Part shown: positions 16,091 through 27,000 of the stretch, in pieces | Layout of the letters: every line of letters starts with the position of its first letter | Numbering within the stretch: position 1 is the first letter of the stretch | Notes under the pieces: model-generated | Told to the model about the DNA's origin: nothing | Database searches by the model: none | What the model saw: only the letters and a program-made list of their open reading frames with translations | Translations under genes and position numbers: made by a program | Source: CAZNHL01 sp964572965 | Lineage (GTDB): Bacteria > Bacteroidota > Bacteroidia > Cytophagales > UBA9547 | Direction: 5' to 3' | Assembly: GCA_964572965.1 (NCBI GenBank) | Contig: CAZNHL010000023.1 | Location: forward strand, 1 to 52,591 | DNA: 52,591 nt

Positions 16091-17293
16091 CTATCTGCGG
16101 GAAATTTCTGCTTTAATTTCTGCTACAATATCTTTGGCAACATCAAACTTAGACTTCAGATCAAACTTTTTCTCCTGCAGGTTTTTATTGATAATGGTAA
16201 CTCTGTTAGTATCATGGCCAAAACCAGCTCCGGTATCTTTTAAAGAATTCAGAACTATCAGATCGAAGTTTTTTCTCTGCAATTTACCAACAGCATTAGC
16301 TTGTTCATTATCTGTCTCCAACGCAAACCCTACTATAACCTGCTTTGTTTTTCGCTTACCCAGTTCCTGTGCAATATCCACTGTTTTGGTCATTGCCAAG
16401 GCAAAAACATCTTCCTTCTTTTTAATCTTAGTTTCCGACTTCTTCTCGGGAGTATAATCAGCAACTGCTGCTGCCAACACTACTATATCTGCATTATCAA
16501 AACTTGCGGCAGCTCCATTAAACATCTCTTCTGCCGATTCTACAGTCACAAGCTGAATGACAGGATTAATCAATTTCATATTAACAGGACCGCTTACCAA
16601 AACCACTTCAGCACCTTCTGCTGCAAGTTGTTCCGCAATGGCATATCCCATCTTGCCGGTTGAATGATTACTTATGAATCTGACAGGATCAATAGCCTCC
16701 CGGGTAGGCCCTGCAGTTACTAATGCCTTTTTACCCTTCAGAGCTTGGTTAACACTAAAATAACTTAAGACTTTTTCAACAATCTCTTCCGGTTCTGCTA
16801 AACGTCCCTGCCCTATGAGGCCACTGGCAAGTTCACCGTAAGTTGCTTCAATTAAATGATTGCCAAAGGATTGTAATCTCTTAATATTTGCCTGTGTTGC
16901 AGGATGAATATACATATCCAGATCCATTGCCGGAGCAATAAAAACCGGGCATTTTGCTGACAAGTAAACTGCCGTAAGAAGGTTATCACAAATACCATTG
17001 GCAAACTTAGCAATAGAGTTTGCACTGGCAGGAGCCACTACAAACAGGTCTGCCCACAGCCCAAACTCTACATGGTTCACCCATTCGCCGGCTGCGTTTT
17101 TAACAAGTTCTGTGTAAACCGGATTTTTTGACAGAGTAGACAATGTAAGAGGGGTAATAAAAGAATGAGCAGAGGTGGTCATTATAACCTTTACCTCTGC
17201 TCCTTTTTTTACCAGTAACCTTACAAGTATTGCTGCCTTATATGCTGCAATACCACCTGTTACCCCAACCAATATTTTTTTACCGGCAAGCAA
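16091..17293 (-). CDS. coaBC: bifunctional phosphopantothenoylcysteine decarboxylase / phosphopantothenate-cysteine ligase
   Basis: A 400-residue CoA-biosynthesis fusion protein. Residues 1-180 form the flavin-dependent CoaC domain: GVTGGIAAYKA (FMN loop), the active-site His in VNHVEFGLWAD (near 74), and APAMDLDMY. Residues 185-400 form the CoaB ligase domain, with VTAGPTREAIDPVRFISNHSTGKMGYA and AAAVADYTP. It joins cysteine to phosphopantothenate and decarboxylates the product. The flap has GELASGLIGQGRL, with Ser where E. coli-type enzymes have the reductive Cys. Third gene of bamD-rpoZ-coaBC, 12 bases after rpoZ. Confidence 0.95.
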   Translation of the reverse strand: MLAGKKILVGVTGGIAAYKAAILVRLLVKKGAEVKVIMTTSAHSFITPLTLSTLSKNPVYTELVKNAAGEWVNHVEFGLWADLFVVAPASANSIAKFANGICDNLLTAVYLSAKCPVFIAPAMDLDMYIHPATQANIKRLQSFGNHLIEATYGELASGLIGQGRLAEPEEIVEKVLSYFSVNQALKGKKALVTAGPTREAIDPVRFISNHSTGKMGYAIAEQLAAEGAEVVLVSGPVNMKLINPVIQLVTVESAEEMFNGAAASFDNADIVVLAAAVADYTPEKKSETKIKKKEDVFALAMTKTVDIAQELGKRKTKQVIVGFALETDNEQANAVGKLQRKNFDLIVLNSLKDTGAGFGHDTNRVTIINKNLQEKKFDLKSKFDVAKDIVAEIKAEISRR

Positions 17294-17305
17294 AACGCTT
17301 CCTTA

Positions 17306-17611
17306 TTATTGATTTTCAGAATTTCTTCTATGATAGATTTTTCCTTCGTTGAATTCTTCAAGCGCTAAAGCTGTTGGCTTAGGCATTCTCTCATAATACT
17401 TAGAGATCTCGATTTGCTCACGGTTCTCAAATACTTCCTCCAGATTATCTACCGAAGAGGCGAATTCAGCCAATTTACCATTCAACTCTTCCTTCATTTT
17501 TGAAGAAATCTGTCTCGCTCTTCTAGAAATTACTACTAACGATTCATATACGTTACCCGTTTCTTTCGCTAGTTTATCAATGTCTCTTGTTACAATTGAA
17601 GCAGAAATCAT
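17306..17611 (-). CDS. rpoZ: DNA-directed RNA polymerase omega subunit
   Basis: A 101-residue RpoZ/Rpb6-like protein in the Bacteroidota form. The helix containing SLVVISRRARQISSKMKEEL (about residues 24-43) matches the omega core that clamps the beta-prime C-terminus. PKPTALALEEFNEGKI (near 77-92) corresponds to the conserved second motif. It assists assembly and stability of RNA polymerase. It lies between bamD (1-base gap) and coaBC, the conserved order in this phylum, which supports the call. Confidence 0.9.
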   Translation of the reverse strand: MISASIVTRDIDKLAKETGNVYESLVVISRRARQISSKMKEELNGKLAEFASSVDNLEEVFENREQIEISKYYERMPKPTALALEEFNEGKIYHRRNSENQ

Positions 17612-17612
17612 C

Positions 17613-18431
17613 TTAATTATTTTTATGGTGATATGTTTGACTTAACTTATTTAATTTACTTACGCATTCATCGTAAACGTCTTCCGCGTCTTTTTGATAA
17701 ACACTACTTTGATATTTATCGACGAATTCTTCGTAAAACTCTATTGCTTTGGAATAGCGTTCCTTCTGTCTAATTTCAATACTCTTATGAGCGTATTTCT
17801 GCTGAGCGCTTATCTTGAGATAGGCAAACTCTTCATTATGAATAGACTCAGGGTATTCTCTTTTAAATGTTGTAAAAGCAACAACCGATGCTTTATAATC
17901 TCCAATCTTATAATACAGCTTAGTCTGGTCATATGCCTTTGTTTCCAGCTTTCTTCGCATCTGATCTACCATCTGATTGCATTCTTCTTTGTAGGAAGAA
18001 TTAGGATAAGCAGAAAGAAATAATTGGATGGCATCCAATGCTCCATATGTATTGGTCTGATCCAAACTAGGTTGCGGAGAATCCAGGAATTGCGACTTTC
18101 CATACAGGAACATCGCTTCTTCTGCGTACTTGCTTCTCGGATAAGTATCAACAAACTTTTTATAGTAATATGAACTCATCATGTAATTACGCTGATGATA
18201 CTGTGTATTGGCATAATAGAACTGGCATTTTTCAGCCATTTCCTGCCCCTTCACAATAGGGATCAATTCCTCAAACAAAACGCCTGCTTTATAGTAATCT
18301 TTCTTTTCGTAGTAGCCTATTGCATAACCATATTTTTCCTGAATATCATCACTCTTCTGAGCACGATGAAACTTACCACAGGAAGAAAGCCCTATCAGCA
18401 CTAACAATACAAAAAAGACATGCTTTGTCAT
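17613..18431 (-). CDS. bamD: outer membrane protein assembly factor BamD
   Basis: A 272-residue lipoprotein with TPR-like repeats, the usual BamD layout. It is part of the BAM complex that inserts beta-barrel proteins. The signal peptide ends in LIGLSSC with the lipobox Cys at residue 18 when ATG 18431 is used. Repeats include YGYAIGYYEKKDYYKAGVLF and YYKKFVDTYPRSKYAEEAMF, with the family P-x-S/G-x-YAEEA pattern. I chose ATG 18431 over the in-frame TTG at 18440 because that TTG is part of the consensus -7 box. The transcript would then be leaderless or nearly so. First gene of bamD-rpoZ-coaBC. Confidence 0.92.
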   Translation of the reverse strand: MTKHVFFVLLVLIGLSSCGKFHRAQKSDDIQEKYGYAIGYYEKKDYYKAGVLFEELIPIVKGQEMAEKCQFYYANTQYHQRNYMMSSYYYKKFVDTYPRSKYAEEAMFLYGKSQFLDSPQPSLDQTNTYGALDAIQLFLSAYPNSSYKEECNQMVDQMRRKLETKAYDQTKLYYKIGDYKASVVAFTTFKREYPESIHNEEFAYLKISAQQKYAHKSIEIRQKERYSKAIEFYEEFVDKYQSSVYQKDAEDVYDECVSKLNKLSQTYHHKNN

Positions 18432-18437
18432 AAGAAG

Positions 18438-18468
18438 CAAAATTAACCTATTTATCGGAAATGAACAA
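18438..18468 (-). promoter_or_regulatory. consensus promoter of bamD-rpoZ-coaBC
   Basis: On the minus strand TTG (18468-18466), 20 bases, TAATTTTG (18445-18438): an exact TAnnTTTG at standard spacing. The box ends only 6 bases before the ATG at 18431, so transcription should start at or just before the start codon. Confidence 0.7.
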
Positions 18469-18483
18469 ATTATTTATCCCGTC

Positions 18484-19530
18484 TTAAAAATGCCTCATCT
18501 GATGATGAAGGCTAGGACAAGGTAAACGCTTCATAGGCTTGTGTCCGTATTTATGTCTCTTAAAAAATATATAGGTAAGATTGAATTCATGTGCACCGGC
18601 TGTATAGCCACTTAGTTTTGACACTGTGATATCATATGAATAACTAACCGTTAATCCTTTGTAATTCCAGCCAATCATCGGAATTACCGCTTCATTATTT
18701 TGCAGGCCGCTTTGATAGCGCTTTATCCATGGAAGCCCTCTATAGTATAAACCCAGTAATAACTGATCATAAATCAGATAGAGTCCGGCATCAAGCTGAT
18801 CCGATTTCCCCTGTGCTTTATAATTAACAACAGGAGTTAAACTTATATCACGGGCATCTTCCAGGTAATAAGAGTATTCATGCCTTACTAAAGGAATTTT
18901 ATATCCTGCATGTAAATCCCACTGAACAGGCAACCTGGAAATATTATCGTTAAATGACTGATTAGGCCTGTTCAAATGTTTTGTTGACAAACCAATCCAA
19001 AATGTTTCGCTATATAATAAGCCACCTGCTGTTGCATCGGCATATATCCTGTTGCCTGCTATGTTTTCTCCCGAGCTAATAGTCGGGTCATAACTTTGCA
19101 AACCATTATTTTGACTGGGATATCTAAAAGCATCAGTGAGAGTACGCTGCGTTAACCCTAATTGCAAGCCAGGACGAAATGTCCAATGCTTATTAATACT
19201 TAATTCATAAGAAGCCATCAACTGAACATCATTGGTCTTAATTACTCCGGCAGCCTGATTGTCATTCATAAAAAGAACACCCAATCCTACCTTTTTTTTT
19301 GCAAAATAAGTATCAAAAGAAGCTATAGAAGTTGAATAACGAGCCTGATTGTCGGGCCATTGCAAACGATAATGCAACATGGCTCTGTTGTTGTGCGTAC
19401 CGCCGGCAAAAGCAGGATTAAGGTACGTTTGCATAGCATAATACTGCGACAATTGAGGATCTTGTGCAAATACATCTTTACCTGTCAGAGCAAAGACAAT
19501 TATATACAGATATAGCAGACCTTTCCTCAT
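18484..19530 (-). CDS. PorP/SprF family type IX secretion-associated membrane protein
   Basis: The 348-residue product has a signal peptide (cleavage near VFAQ, residue 23) and then the family hallmark QDPQLSQYYAMQTYLNPAFAGG. It continues as an outer-membrane beta-barrel with alternating hydrophobic strands (for example TFWIGLSTKHLN, LTVSYSYDITVSKL). PorP/SprF proteins sit in the outer membrane and pair with large T9SS substrates such as SprB that carry type B sorting domains. The start is one base after the stop of the upstream PKD gene, so the two form an operon. The divergent 2465-residue adhesin is the natural client; this is inference from context. Confidence 0.9.
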   Translation of the reverse strand: MRKGLLYLYIIVFALTGKDVFAQDPQLSQYYAMQTYLNPAFAGGTHNNRAMLHYRLQWPDNQARYSTSIASFDTYFAKKKVGLGVLFMNDNQAAGVIKTNDVQLMASYELSINKHWTFRPGLQLGLTQRTLTDAFRYPSQNNGLQSYDPTISSGENIAGNRIYADATAGGLLYSETFWIGLSTKHLNRPNQSFNDNISRLPVQWDLHAGYKIPLVRHEYSYYLEDARDISLTPVVNYKAQGKSDQLDAGLYLIYDQLLLGLYYRGLPWIKRYQSGLQNNEAVIPMIGWNYKGLTVSYSYDITVSKLSGYTAGAHEFNLTYIFFKRHKYGHKPMKRLPCPSLHHQMRHF

Positions 19531-19531
19531 C

Positions 19532-20881
19532 CTACTGAATTGTTGTTGTTACTGTTTGTGAGCCATTAACAGTATGCGTAACGGTGTGTGGTCCTTCAGA
19601 CGAATACGTTACGGTATGCGGCCCCGCACCTGTAGCAGACGACGGGCTTGCTCCTGCACCAAAACTCCAGGACTGCCCCGAAGGTGACACATTGCCGATA
19701 GAGCTATCATTGAAAATATACTTTTGTTGTAAACAGGCATTTTCACTTGGCGATATTGTCATGCCTGCCTGAACAACAGGATTACAGCCGGCACCAACAA
19801 CAATCTGACGCGTCAAAAATGAAGTACATGAATTTCTTGTTGTATAAAGCGTTACGTTGTATGTTCCGGCAGTATTAAAAATTTTAGTCGGTGCAGATGA
19901 CGCTGAGCCGGTACCGTCCCCAAAGTTCCATGCATAACTGTTTCCTGATGCAGAGGCTGCTATGAAATTCAGGGAAGCAGGTACAGAACATGTATTGCCT
20001 GTAAAGTTAAAATCAGCAACAGGATAAGCATACACATTATAGGTAATCCCTTTGACTTTAATATTATTATCATTTGTTCCGCTTTTAACGGTAAGTGTAA
20101 TTACCTTTTTACCGGGAGAATTCCAGGATACCAAAGGGGGTGTTAATCCAACATAAGAAGGAGGTGTTGCCCCCACTCCAAAATCCCAGTTCCGGGTATC
20201 GCTGCCCATATTAGAAGAAGCATCCTTAATGGAAACAGTATTACCTACACAGGTGCTTCCTGCCGGACTAATAGAAAAATTAGCTTTTCTGCCTGAACTG
20301 CCTGCTGTAATAGTTATTGAGCTACAATAGGTAGTTTTACACCCTGAATTATCAGCAGTAACACACGGAATATAAGTACCTCCATAAATGTATTTATGTG
20401 TTGGAGCCTGGCCTGTTGATCCATTATCAAAGCCGGAAACCGGATCTCCGAATGCCCAGGAATATGATGCCCCTCCTGATGCATTTGTAAGATTAAAATT
20501 AATGAATGTCGGAATGGTATTAACCGGACCCGAAACACTAAATACCGGATTTACAGGATTCGAAACATCAATGATCATTGTTTTTGTATCTGTAGAGACA
20601 CCATCAGATACTGTTAAAGAAACATTCTGAGGACCGGCAGTGGCGAATGATACCGTCTGCGGCCCTCTGGTAAATGCCGAATCAGGAAAAGCATTGATAC
20701 CAAAAGACCATTTATATGAAGTTATGTTTCCTGAACCGATAAAGGTAAATATGAGTGGAGTATTTGTACAAACTGTAGTTGCCTCTGCCGTAAAATCGGC
20801 AGATACTTGAGCCTTGCTATGAAAAGCAACGAGCATCAAGATATAAAAAATGTACTTTTTATACATGTTTTTGAATAGCAT
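19532..20881 (-). CDS. secreted PKD-repeat protein (five PKD-like modules) without a sorting domain
   Basis: A 449-residue exported protein. The signal peptide ends near residue 24 (FHSKAQ). Five PKD-like Ig-fold modules of about 80-90 residues follow, each with a WxFG core (YKWSFG, YSWAFGDP, RNWDFGVG, YAWNFGDG, QSWSFGAG). The last module ends at the C-terminus (GSQTVTTTIQ). No CHU_C, type A sorting domain or membrane anchor is seen, so its surface retention is unexplained. It precedes and is coupled to the PorP/SprF gene (1-base gap) and is divergent from the giant PKD adhesin. An in-frame second ATG at 20866 would give a more typical signal peptide (MYKKYIFYIL). Role inferred: partner or accessory of the PorP-dependent surface system. 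Confidence 0.8.
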   Translation of the reverse strand: MLFKNMYKKYIFYILMLVAFHSKAQVSADFTAEATTVCTNTPLIFTFIGSGNITSYKWSFGINAFPDSAFTRGPQTVSFATAGPQNVSLTVSDGVSTDTKTMIIDVSNPVNPVFSVSGPVNTIPTFINFNLTNASGGASYSWAFGDPVSGFDNGSTGQAPTHKYIYGGTYIPCVTADNSGCKTTYCSSITITAGSSGRKANFSISPAGSTCVGNTVSIKDASSNMGSDTRNWDFGVGATPPSYVGLTPPLVSWNSPGKKVITLTVKSGTNDNNIKVKGITYNVYAYPVADFNFTGNTCSVPASLNFIAASASGNSYAWNFGDGTGSASSAPTKIFNTAGTYNVTLYTTRNSCTSFLTRQIVVGAGCNPVVQAGMTISPSENACLQQKYIFNDSSIGNVSPSGQSWSFGAGASPSSATGAGPHTVTYSSEGPHTVTHTVNGSQTVTTTIQ

Positions 20882-21044
20882 TCAAATTAGCGCCTAAACT
20901 ATGATTGAGCGATATGTACGCTTTTAATACCCTAAAAGTTTAAAACTTTCCAAAAATTGAACTTACTTTGAATAAATAAAAATTGCGTATTTTTTATCCA
21001 GAGCCCGCAATTTAACGTAATAGTTCCAAAACTTTCCTTTTTAA

Positions 21045-24000
21045 GTGAGAAATCTATACTTGCGATTCAGTACATTATTTCGACTACCCGTACTCTTGCT
21101 GTTATTGGCGTTGAGTGCTCATCATACTTTTGCCCAATTCAATGCAAGTTTTGTTGCCACATCTGCTACTTCCGGTTGTAGTCCGTTAATTGTAGGTTTC
21201 AATGGTTCAGCTTCTACGGTACCTTCAGGAGTAAAATATTTTGTCTGGGATTTCGGTAATGGCAATACTGCAAGTGGCGTAAATCTTTTCAATCCATCTG
21301 CTGCCTATACCGTACCAGGAACATATACTGTTAAATTAACTATCTCAAACGGGGGAAGCCAAAATAATACTCAAACACGTGCAGGTTATGTCACTGTATT
21401 TGCAAAACCAACAGCAGCCATTAATACAAACTCCCCTAAAACTGGCTGCGCTCCGCTGACAATCAATTTTAATGACATTACGAAATTAGGCAGTGCTCCT
21501 ATTACATCCTGGACATGGGATTTCGGGGGCGGCAGTAGCTCTACGTTACAAAACCCGACCTATTCTTACCCTACGGCCGGACAATATGACGTGTCTCTGG
21601 TTGTAAGAGATGCCAATGGTTGTCAATCAAACGTTTTGATGAAACAATATATACAGGTTGGTTCTAAATTGCCTGTAGATTTTACGACAACCGGCCCTAC
21701 AGTAAGTTGCGCTACTCCCTTCTTGGTTAATTTTAAAGACAATACCAACCTTACAGGTTTTAATGGCCCTTTTACCTATTTATGGGATTTTGGTGACGGG
21801 CAAACTTCAACTCAGAAAGACCCATCTCATACATACACGGCCTTTGGCTCATACAACGTCACTCTTACAATTGTAGATCAGGCTACTAACTGCTCTGCAA
21901 CTATTGCTAAACCCAATTATGTCAACTTGTATAATGAGACTATCAGCATCGGCGGAACGGCAAAAGACGGTTGTGCTCCCTTAGGAGTAAATTTTACAGG
22001 CATCATCAACACTACGCCTGCTACAACCAGAATTCCTGGCCAGACCATTCAATGGAACTTTGGTACAGGAAACCCGGCCGATAATGTAAGCGGAACATCG
22101 GATCAGAATAATATAAAAAACCCTTATTTCCAGTATTCCAACCCCGGAACTTATACTGTTACTTTTCAGACAACAGGCCCAGATGCATCCTGTAACAAAA
22201 CAGTCACACAAACTAATTTTGTTACTGTAAGAACAAAACCGACAAACCTTACTGTAACAGCAAATCCGCGAAATAGCTGTAGCGCTCCTGCAACTGTAAC
22301 TTTCAATGGCTCTGCTACAGACGGCATGACCTATTTCTGGCGTTTTGGAGACGGCTCCACTTCTACCTCTCAAAACCCTACACATCAATATAATTCAAGC
22401 GGTAATTACAGAGTTGTATTTTATGCCAGCAATGCTACAGGCTGTTCTGATTCTATAGTTCTTAATAACTACATTAGAATTTCTGCGCCTGTGGTAAATT
22501 TCACGGCAGATCCTTTAACCGGCTGTACACCAACAATTGTTAATTTCACTGACAGAACTAATTCGATTGATCCGATTACAGGCTGGAGCTGGAACTTTGG
22601 TGATGGAAGCCCACTTTCTACTGAGCAAAACCCATCTCATACTTATACTGTTGCCGGTATTTATACAGTTACCTTAACTGTGACTACAGCTAACGGCTGC
22701 CCTACTACTCTTACAAGAAATGCTTATATCAACATAGGAGAGAAACCTGACGCGACTATAGCACCTGCCACACCATTTACTACCTGTAATCCTAATACTG
22801 TCAGGTATACAAATGCTTCTGTAGGCACTGCCGATTATTATATATGGGAGCCTTTCCCGGGAGTTTTTGTAAGACAGGATACAAAGCAAAACCTTAATTA
22901 TCCTTTTAATGATATTTACCCTGGTGACTACGGAGTAAACCTATATGCATTTAAAGGAGGCTGTTCAGATACATTCAGGCTTAACTATACCATTACCGTT
23001 TTGCCTAACGTGGCCAATTTTCGCTTTAATGTACCGCAATGTACTGCCGACACGATCCGCTTTACAGATCAGTCTGCCGAAACCCCTACCTCTCCTAATA
23101 TTAAATGGCATTGGGATTTTGGGACAGGAAATCCGAGGGACACATCTAATGTCAGAAATGCCAAGTTTTTTTACACTACACCAGGCAATTATCCGGTTAC
23201 TCTAAACGTCAAAAATGCTAACGGCTGCGAAGATTATGTTACTCTTAATGTAACCATACCTGATTATACACCACCGGCCTTTGGGATTAACGCTAACCCT
23301 ACAACTGGTTGTGCTCCTTTATCTGTAAGCTTTAGTAATACTACAACCGGCATAACAAGCCAGTCCTGGAATTTCGGGAACGGAACATTTTCTTCACAAA
23401 GAAACCCTTCAATTACCTATCTTGAACCGGGCACTTATTCCGTTACACTTTCAGTAGTAAATAACAGAGGTTGCCGATTTACTAAAATATACCCTGACTT
23501 AATACAGGTTTACGGACCTATAGCCAATTTCGATTTTTGCCCGGCAGCCGGTTGTTTACCATTCCAGCTTAAAGCAACAGATTTATCCTCATCAAATTCT
23601 AAAATCATTTCGCGTGTCTGGGACATGGGAAATGGTACAATAAGCGGTAACGACTCTATTGTCACGAGGACTTACACCAGCCTTCTGGCACCACCTAAAT
23701 CTCCTAAAGACGGAATCCCTATTAAATTGACAGTAAGGGATGCTCAAGGCTGTCAGGACGTTGTTCAGGGGCTTATCCGCCCTTCTCAGCCTAAAGTCGA
23801 TTTTACATACAGAGCTATAAAACTTTGCGACAGGGATTCTGTCATTTTCAATGCCATCAATGTTGACTCAACAGGCGTTGATCCTTTCAGATACTTCTGG
23901 GATTTTGGGGACGGAACAAGTTCGACCGCTTCAAGACCTACTAAAATATTCCCCGAAGGTTTATATGCCGTTACTTTAACTATAACAGATGCTAATGGTT

Positions 24001-27000
24001 GTGTTGCAAGCAAAGCAATGATTTATATTGTTGCGCCAGTCCCTCCCGTTGCTGACTTCTGTGCTTTTGCCGTAGGTGGTAATTGTCCACCGAAAGTAGA
24101 TTCTATTGTAGCCTCCTGCCCTCCGCTGACAGTACAATTCAAAGATTTGAGTATAGCAGGGCGGACAGGCATTGTAAGCTGGCTTTGGGATTTCGGAGAC
24201 GGTACAACTTCTTCTCTCAGAAACCCAACAAGAACCTATTCTGTACCGGGTACTTTTGATATTAAACTTACAATTACAGATAGTGCAGGTTGTGTCAGAT
24301 CTATCATCCTGCCTAAGCTTATAAAAATCAAAGGACCTAATGCACGATTCGAAAAATCTAAAAAAGTCACCTGCAACGGTTCCGCTGTAGACTTTGTAGG
24401 TATACCGCTTCCTCCAACAACAGGAACGGTTACCTATGCCTGGGACTTTGGGGACGGTATAGTTGCAAACGGGAACCCTGTATCTCATTTCTATACTAAA
24501 CCCGGTATAAAATACCCGACATTGATCTATACCGATGAGTCAGGAAACTGTACGCGTACCTATACAGACACATTGAATATCATTGGCTTGCCATTAGTAA
24601 AGCTTGGAAAAGACACCTCTTTCTGTAATGGATTAAGTGTCACTATTACAGCCAGTGTACCCGGCGCAAATTACTCCTGGAACACCGGGCAAACCAGTCC
24701 CTCAATCATTGTTAAACAAACAGGAGCTTATATTGTTACAGTAACTGATCCGGTCACCAATTGTAAATCTCTGGATACAGTTAATGTTACAGTTAATCCA
24801 AGGCCACGCGTAACTGCTACTATCAAGAACGATGTAGCCTGTACCACTATCGGACAGCCGACAGGTAAAATTTACCTGTCAGTTACAGGTGCGGATGGCC
24901 CTTATAACTATTACTGGACCAACAATGTCGGACAGGTTGTCGGCAGTAATGTCGATTCACTTGTCAATGTATACGCGGGTGTTTACTCTGTCCGGGTTGT
25001 CAATAAATTCAGTTGTGACACCTTGCTGAATATTGTGATTGTAAACCAACCGTCAAGTTATAAACTCAGAATACTTAGTATCACAGATGCCGCTACTTGC
25101 GGAGGTAAAGGACAAATTGCAGTCAGAGCTGTCGCTGATTTAGGCAAAATCATCTTGCCATTTGATACAATAACGTTGTATGATGATAAAAATCAGGTAG
25201 TAGAACAAAGGCTGAATTACCTTCCTCCTATTGGGGATATGTCCGGTTATCAGGTAATTGGTACACAAAAACAGGCCGACAGCTTAACACTTTATTTTAC
25301 GGTTGATCCGGGTATTTACTCTGTTGTGACACTCGACAGTGCATTAGGTTACTGCCCTAAATTCATTGGTCCGGTTAAAGTTTCTCCACCACCTAAACCA
25401 GTAGTAGAATTAGGGCCTAACTTAACAAGTTGCGACCCGACTTTTATACTGAATGCACCTTTGCTTGCAGACCATGATTACTTATGGACCGGACCAACAG
25501 GGGGTATATTAACAAGCCCAATCTTACCTTCTATTACCGTTGGCACAACTGGTCAATATAAACTTCAGGTCACCGATACAATTACGCTCTGTAGTACCAG
25601 AGATTCGCTAATTGTTACTTTCTACAATAGACCTGGCGCTGATATTGGCAAAGATGTAGATACCTGTGTTTACAATACCATTGTACTGAATGTTGCAACC
25701 CAAACGGGAAGCAGCTTTAACTGGTATAAAATTCCGGGCGTTGATCCTATCAGTAACGAAACAAGCATTACACTCACATCAAACGTACTTGATTCAACAT
25801 ATTATGCTATTATGGTACGCGATACGCTTACGGGTTGTATCAGCACAGACAGCATAAAAGTTAAATTTACACCATTGCCAATAGCAGCATTGTCAGACAG
25901 TGCAAGGATTTGCTTCGGAGATGTGATTACAATTCCGGGAACAGCAATAGGCGGCTCAGGAAATGGTTATGTTTACTCATGGACTTCAAACCCTCCGGGA
26001 TTCACCGCCAGCACAAAAGATATTACAGTGTCACCTTCTGTAGGTACAACCAATTATACTCTGATTGTGACAGACGCCAATAACTGCGTCTCCTCTCCTG
26101 CTATTTCAAAAGTAGTTACAACGTCATTACCTATTCCGGATGCCGGTTTAGATCAGAATATCTGTACCGGCAAATCAACAACTATTGAAGCCAGTGCAAC
26201 CAGCGGTACCCCGGCCTATACTTTCATCTGGAATACAGAAACGACAGGGCCGGATACGCTTACACAACAAGTAGTAGGCCCTTTAGCTACCACTAAATAT
26301 TACCTGAATGTAATAGATTCTTTAGGATGTAAAGGCATAGACTCACTTACGGTTACTGTCAATTCATTACCTGTAGCTGCAACATCTTTACCTGATACAA
26401 TCTGTGCTAATGCATCGGCAATTTTACAGGGGTTTGCCAGCGGGGGCTCTAATACAGGTTATGATTTCACATGGAGTTCTGTTCCTGCAGGTTTCACCTC
26501 TAACATGCAAAACCCGACAGTTAGCCCCGAAGAAAGTACGCTTTATGAATTATTGGTAAAAGACAGCAATGGCTGCGAGTCTGCCAAGGCTCAAACTACG
26601 ATTACTATTAACTATATTCCTTCTGTATTCGCAGGGCTGGATACTGTTATTTGCCTGAACGGCATAGCGAAATTCACTGCCAGACCAACAGGCGGCGGCA
26701 CCGGTGCAGTAGGCCCTCCTAACTATACATTCAGTTGGACTACCTCTACGGAACCAGGCTTTGCTGATCCTGACTTTGTACCGGTTACAACTCAGTTTGC
26801 CATTGCGTCTCCAAAAGCACCAGGTCACTATAAGTATATTGTAGCGGTAAATGATGACCGTAATAGTTGCCCTTCAGCAGATAGCGTAAGCTTAACAGTA
26901 AACGATCTTCCAATAGCTTATGCAGGAGAAGACATCGTTACCTGTAAAGGCAATCAGGTTCAATTATCCGGTGACGGTGCAAATGGAGGTAAATATATCT

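Noticed and set aside
21981..24488. Several Cys/Ser/Arg-rich minus-strand frames inside the giant adhesin gene
   Set aside because: They are antisense shadows with no start context or recognisable protein pattern.
21150..24580. Possible tandem DNA repeat or CRISPR-like array in the adhesin gene
   Set aside because: The periodicity is at protein level (PKD modules of about 85-95 residues) and the DNA of the modules is well diverged; there are no identical repeats with unique spacers.
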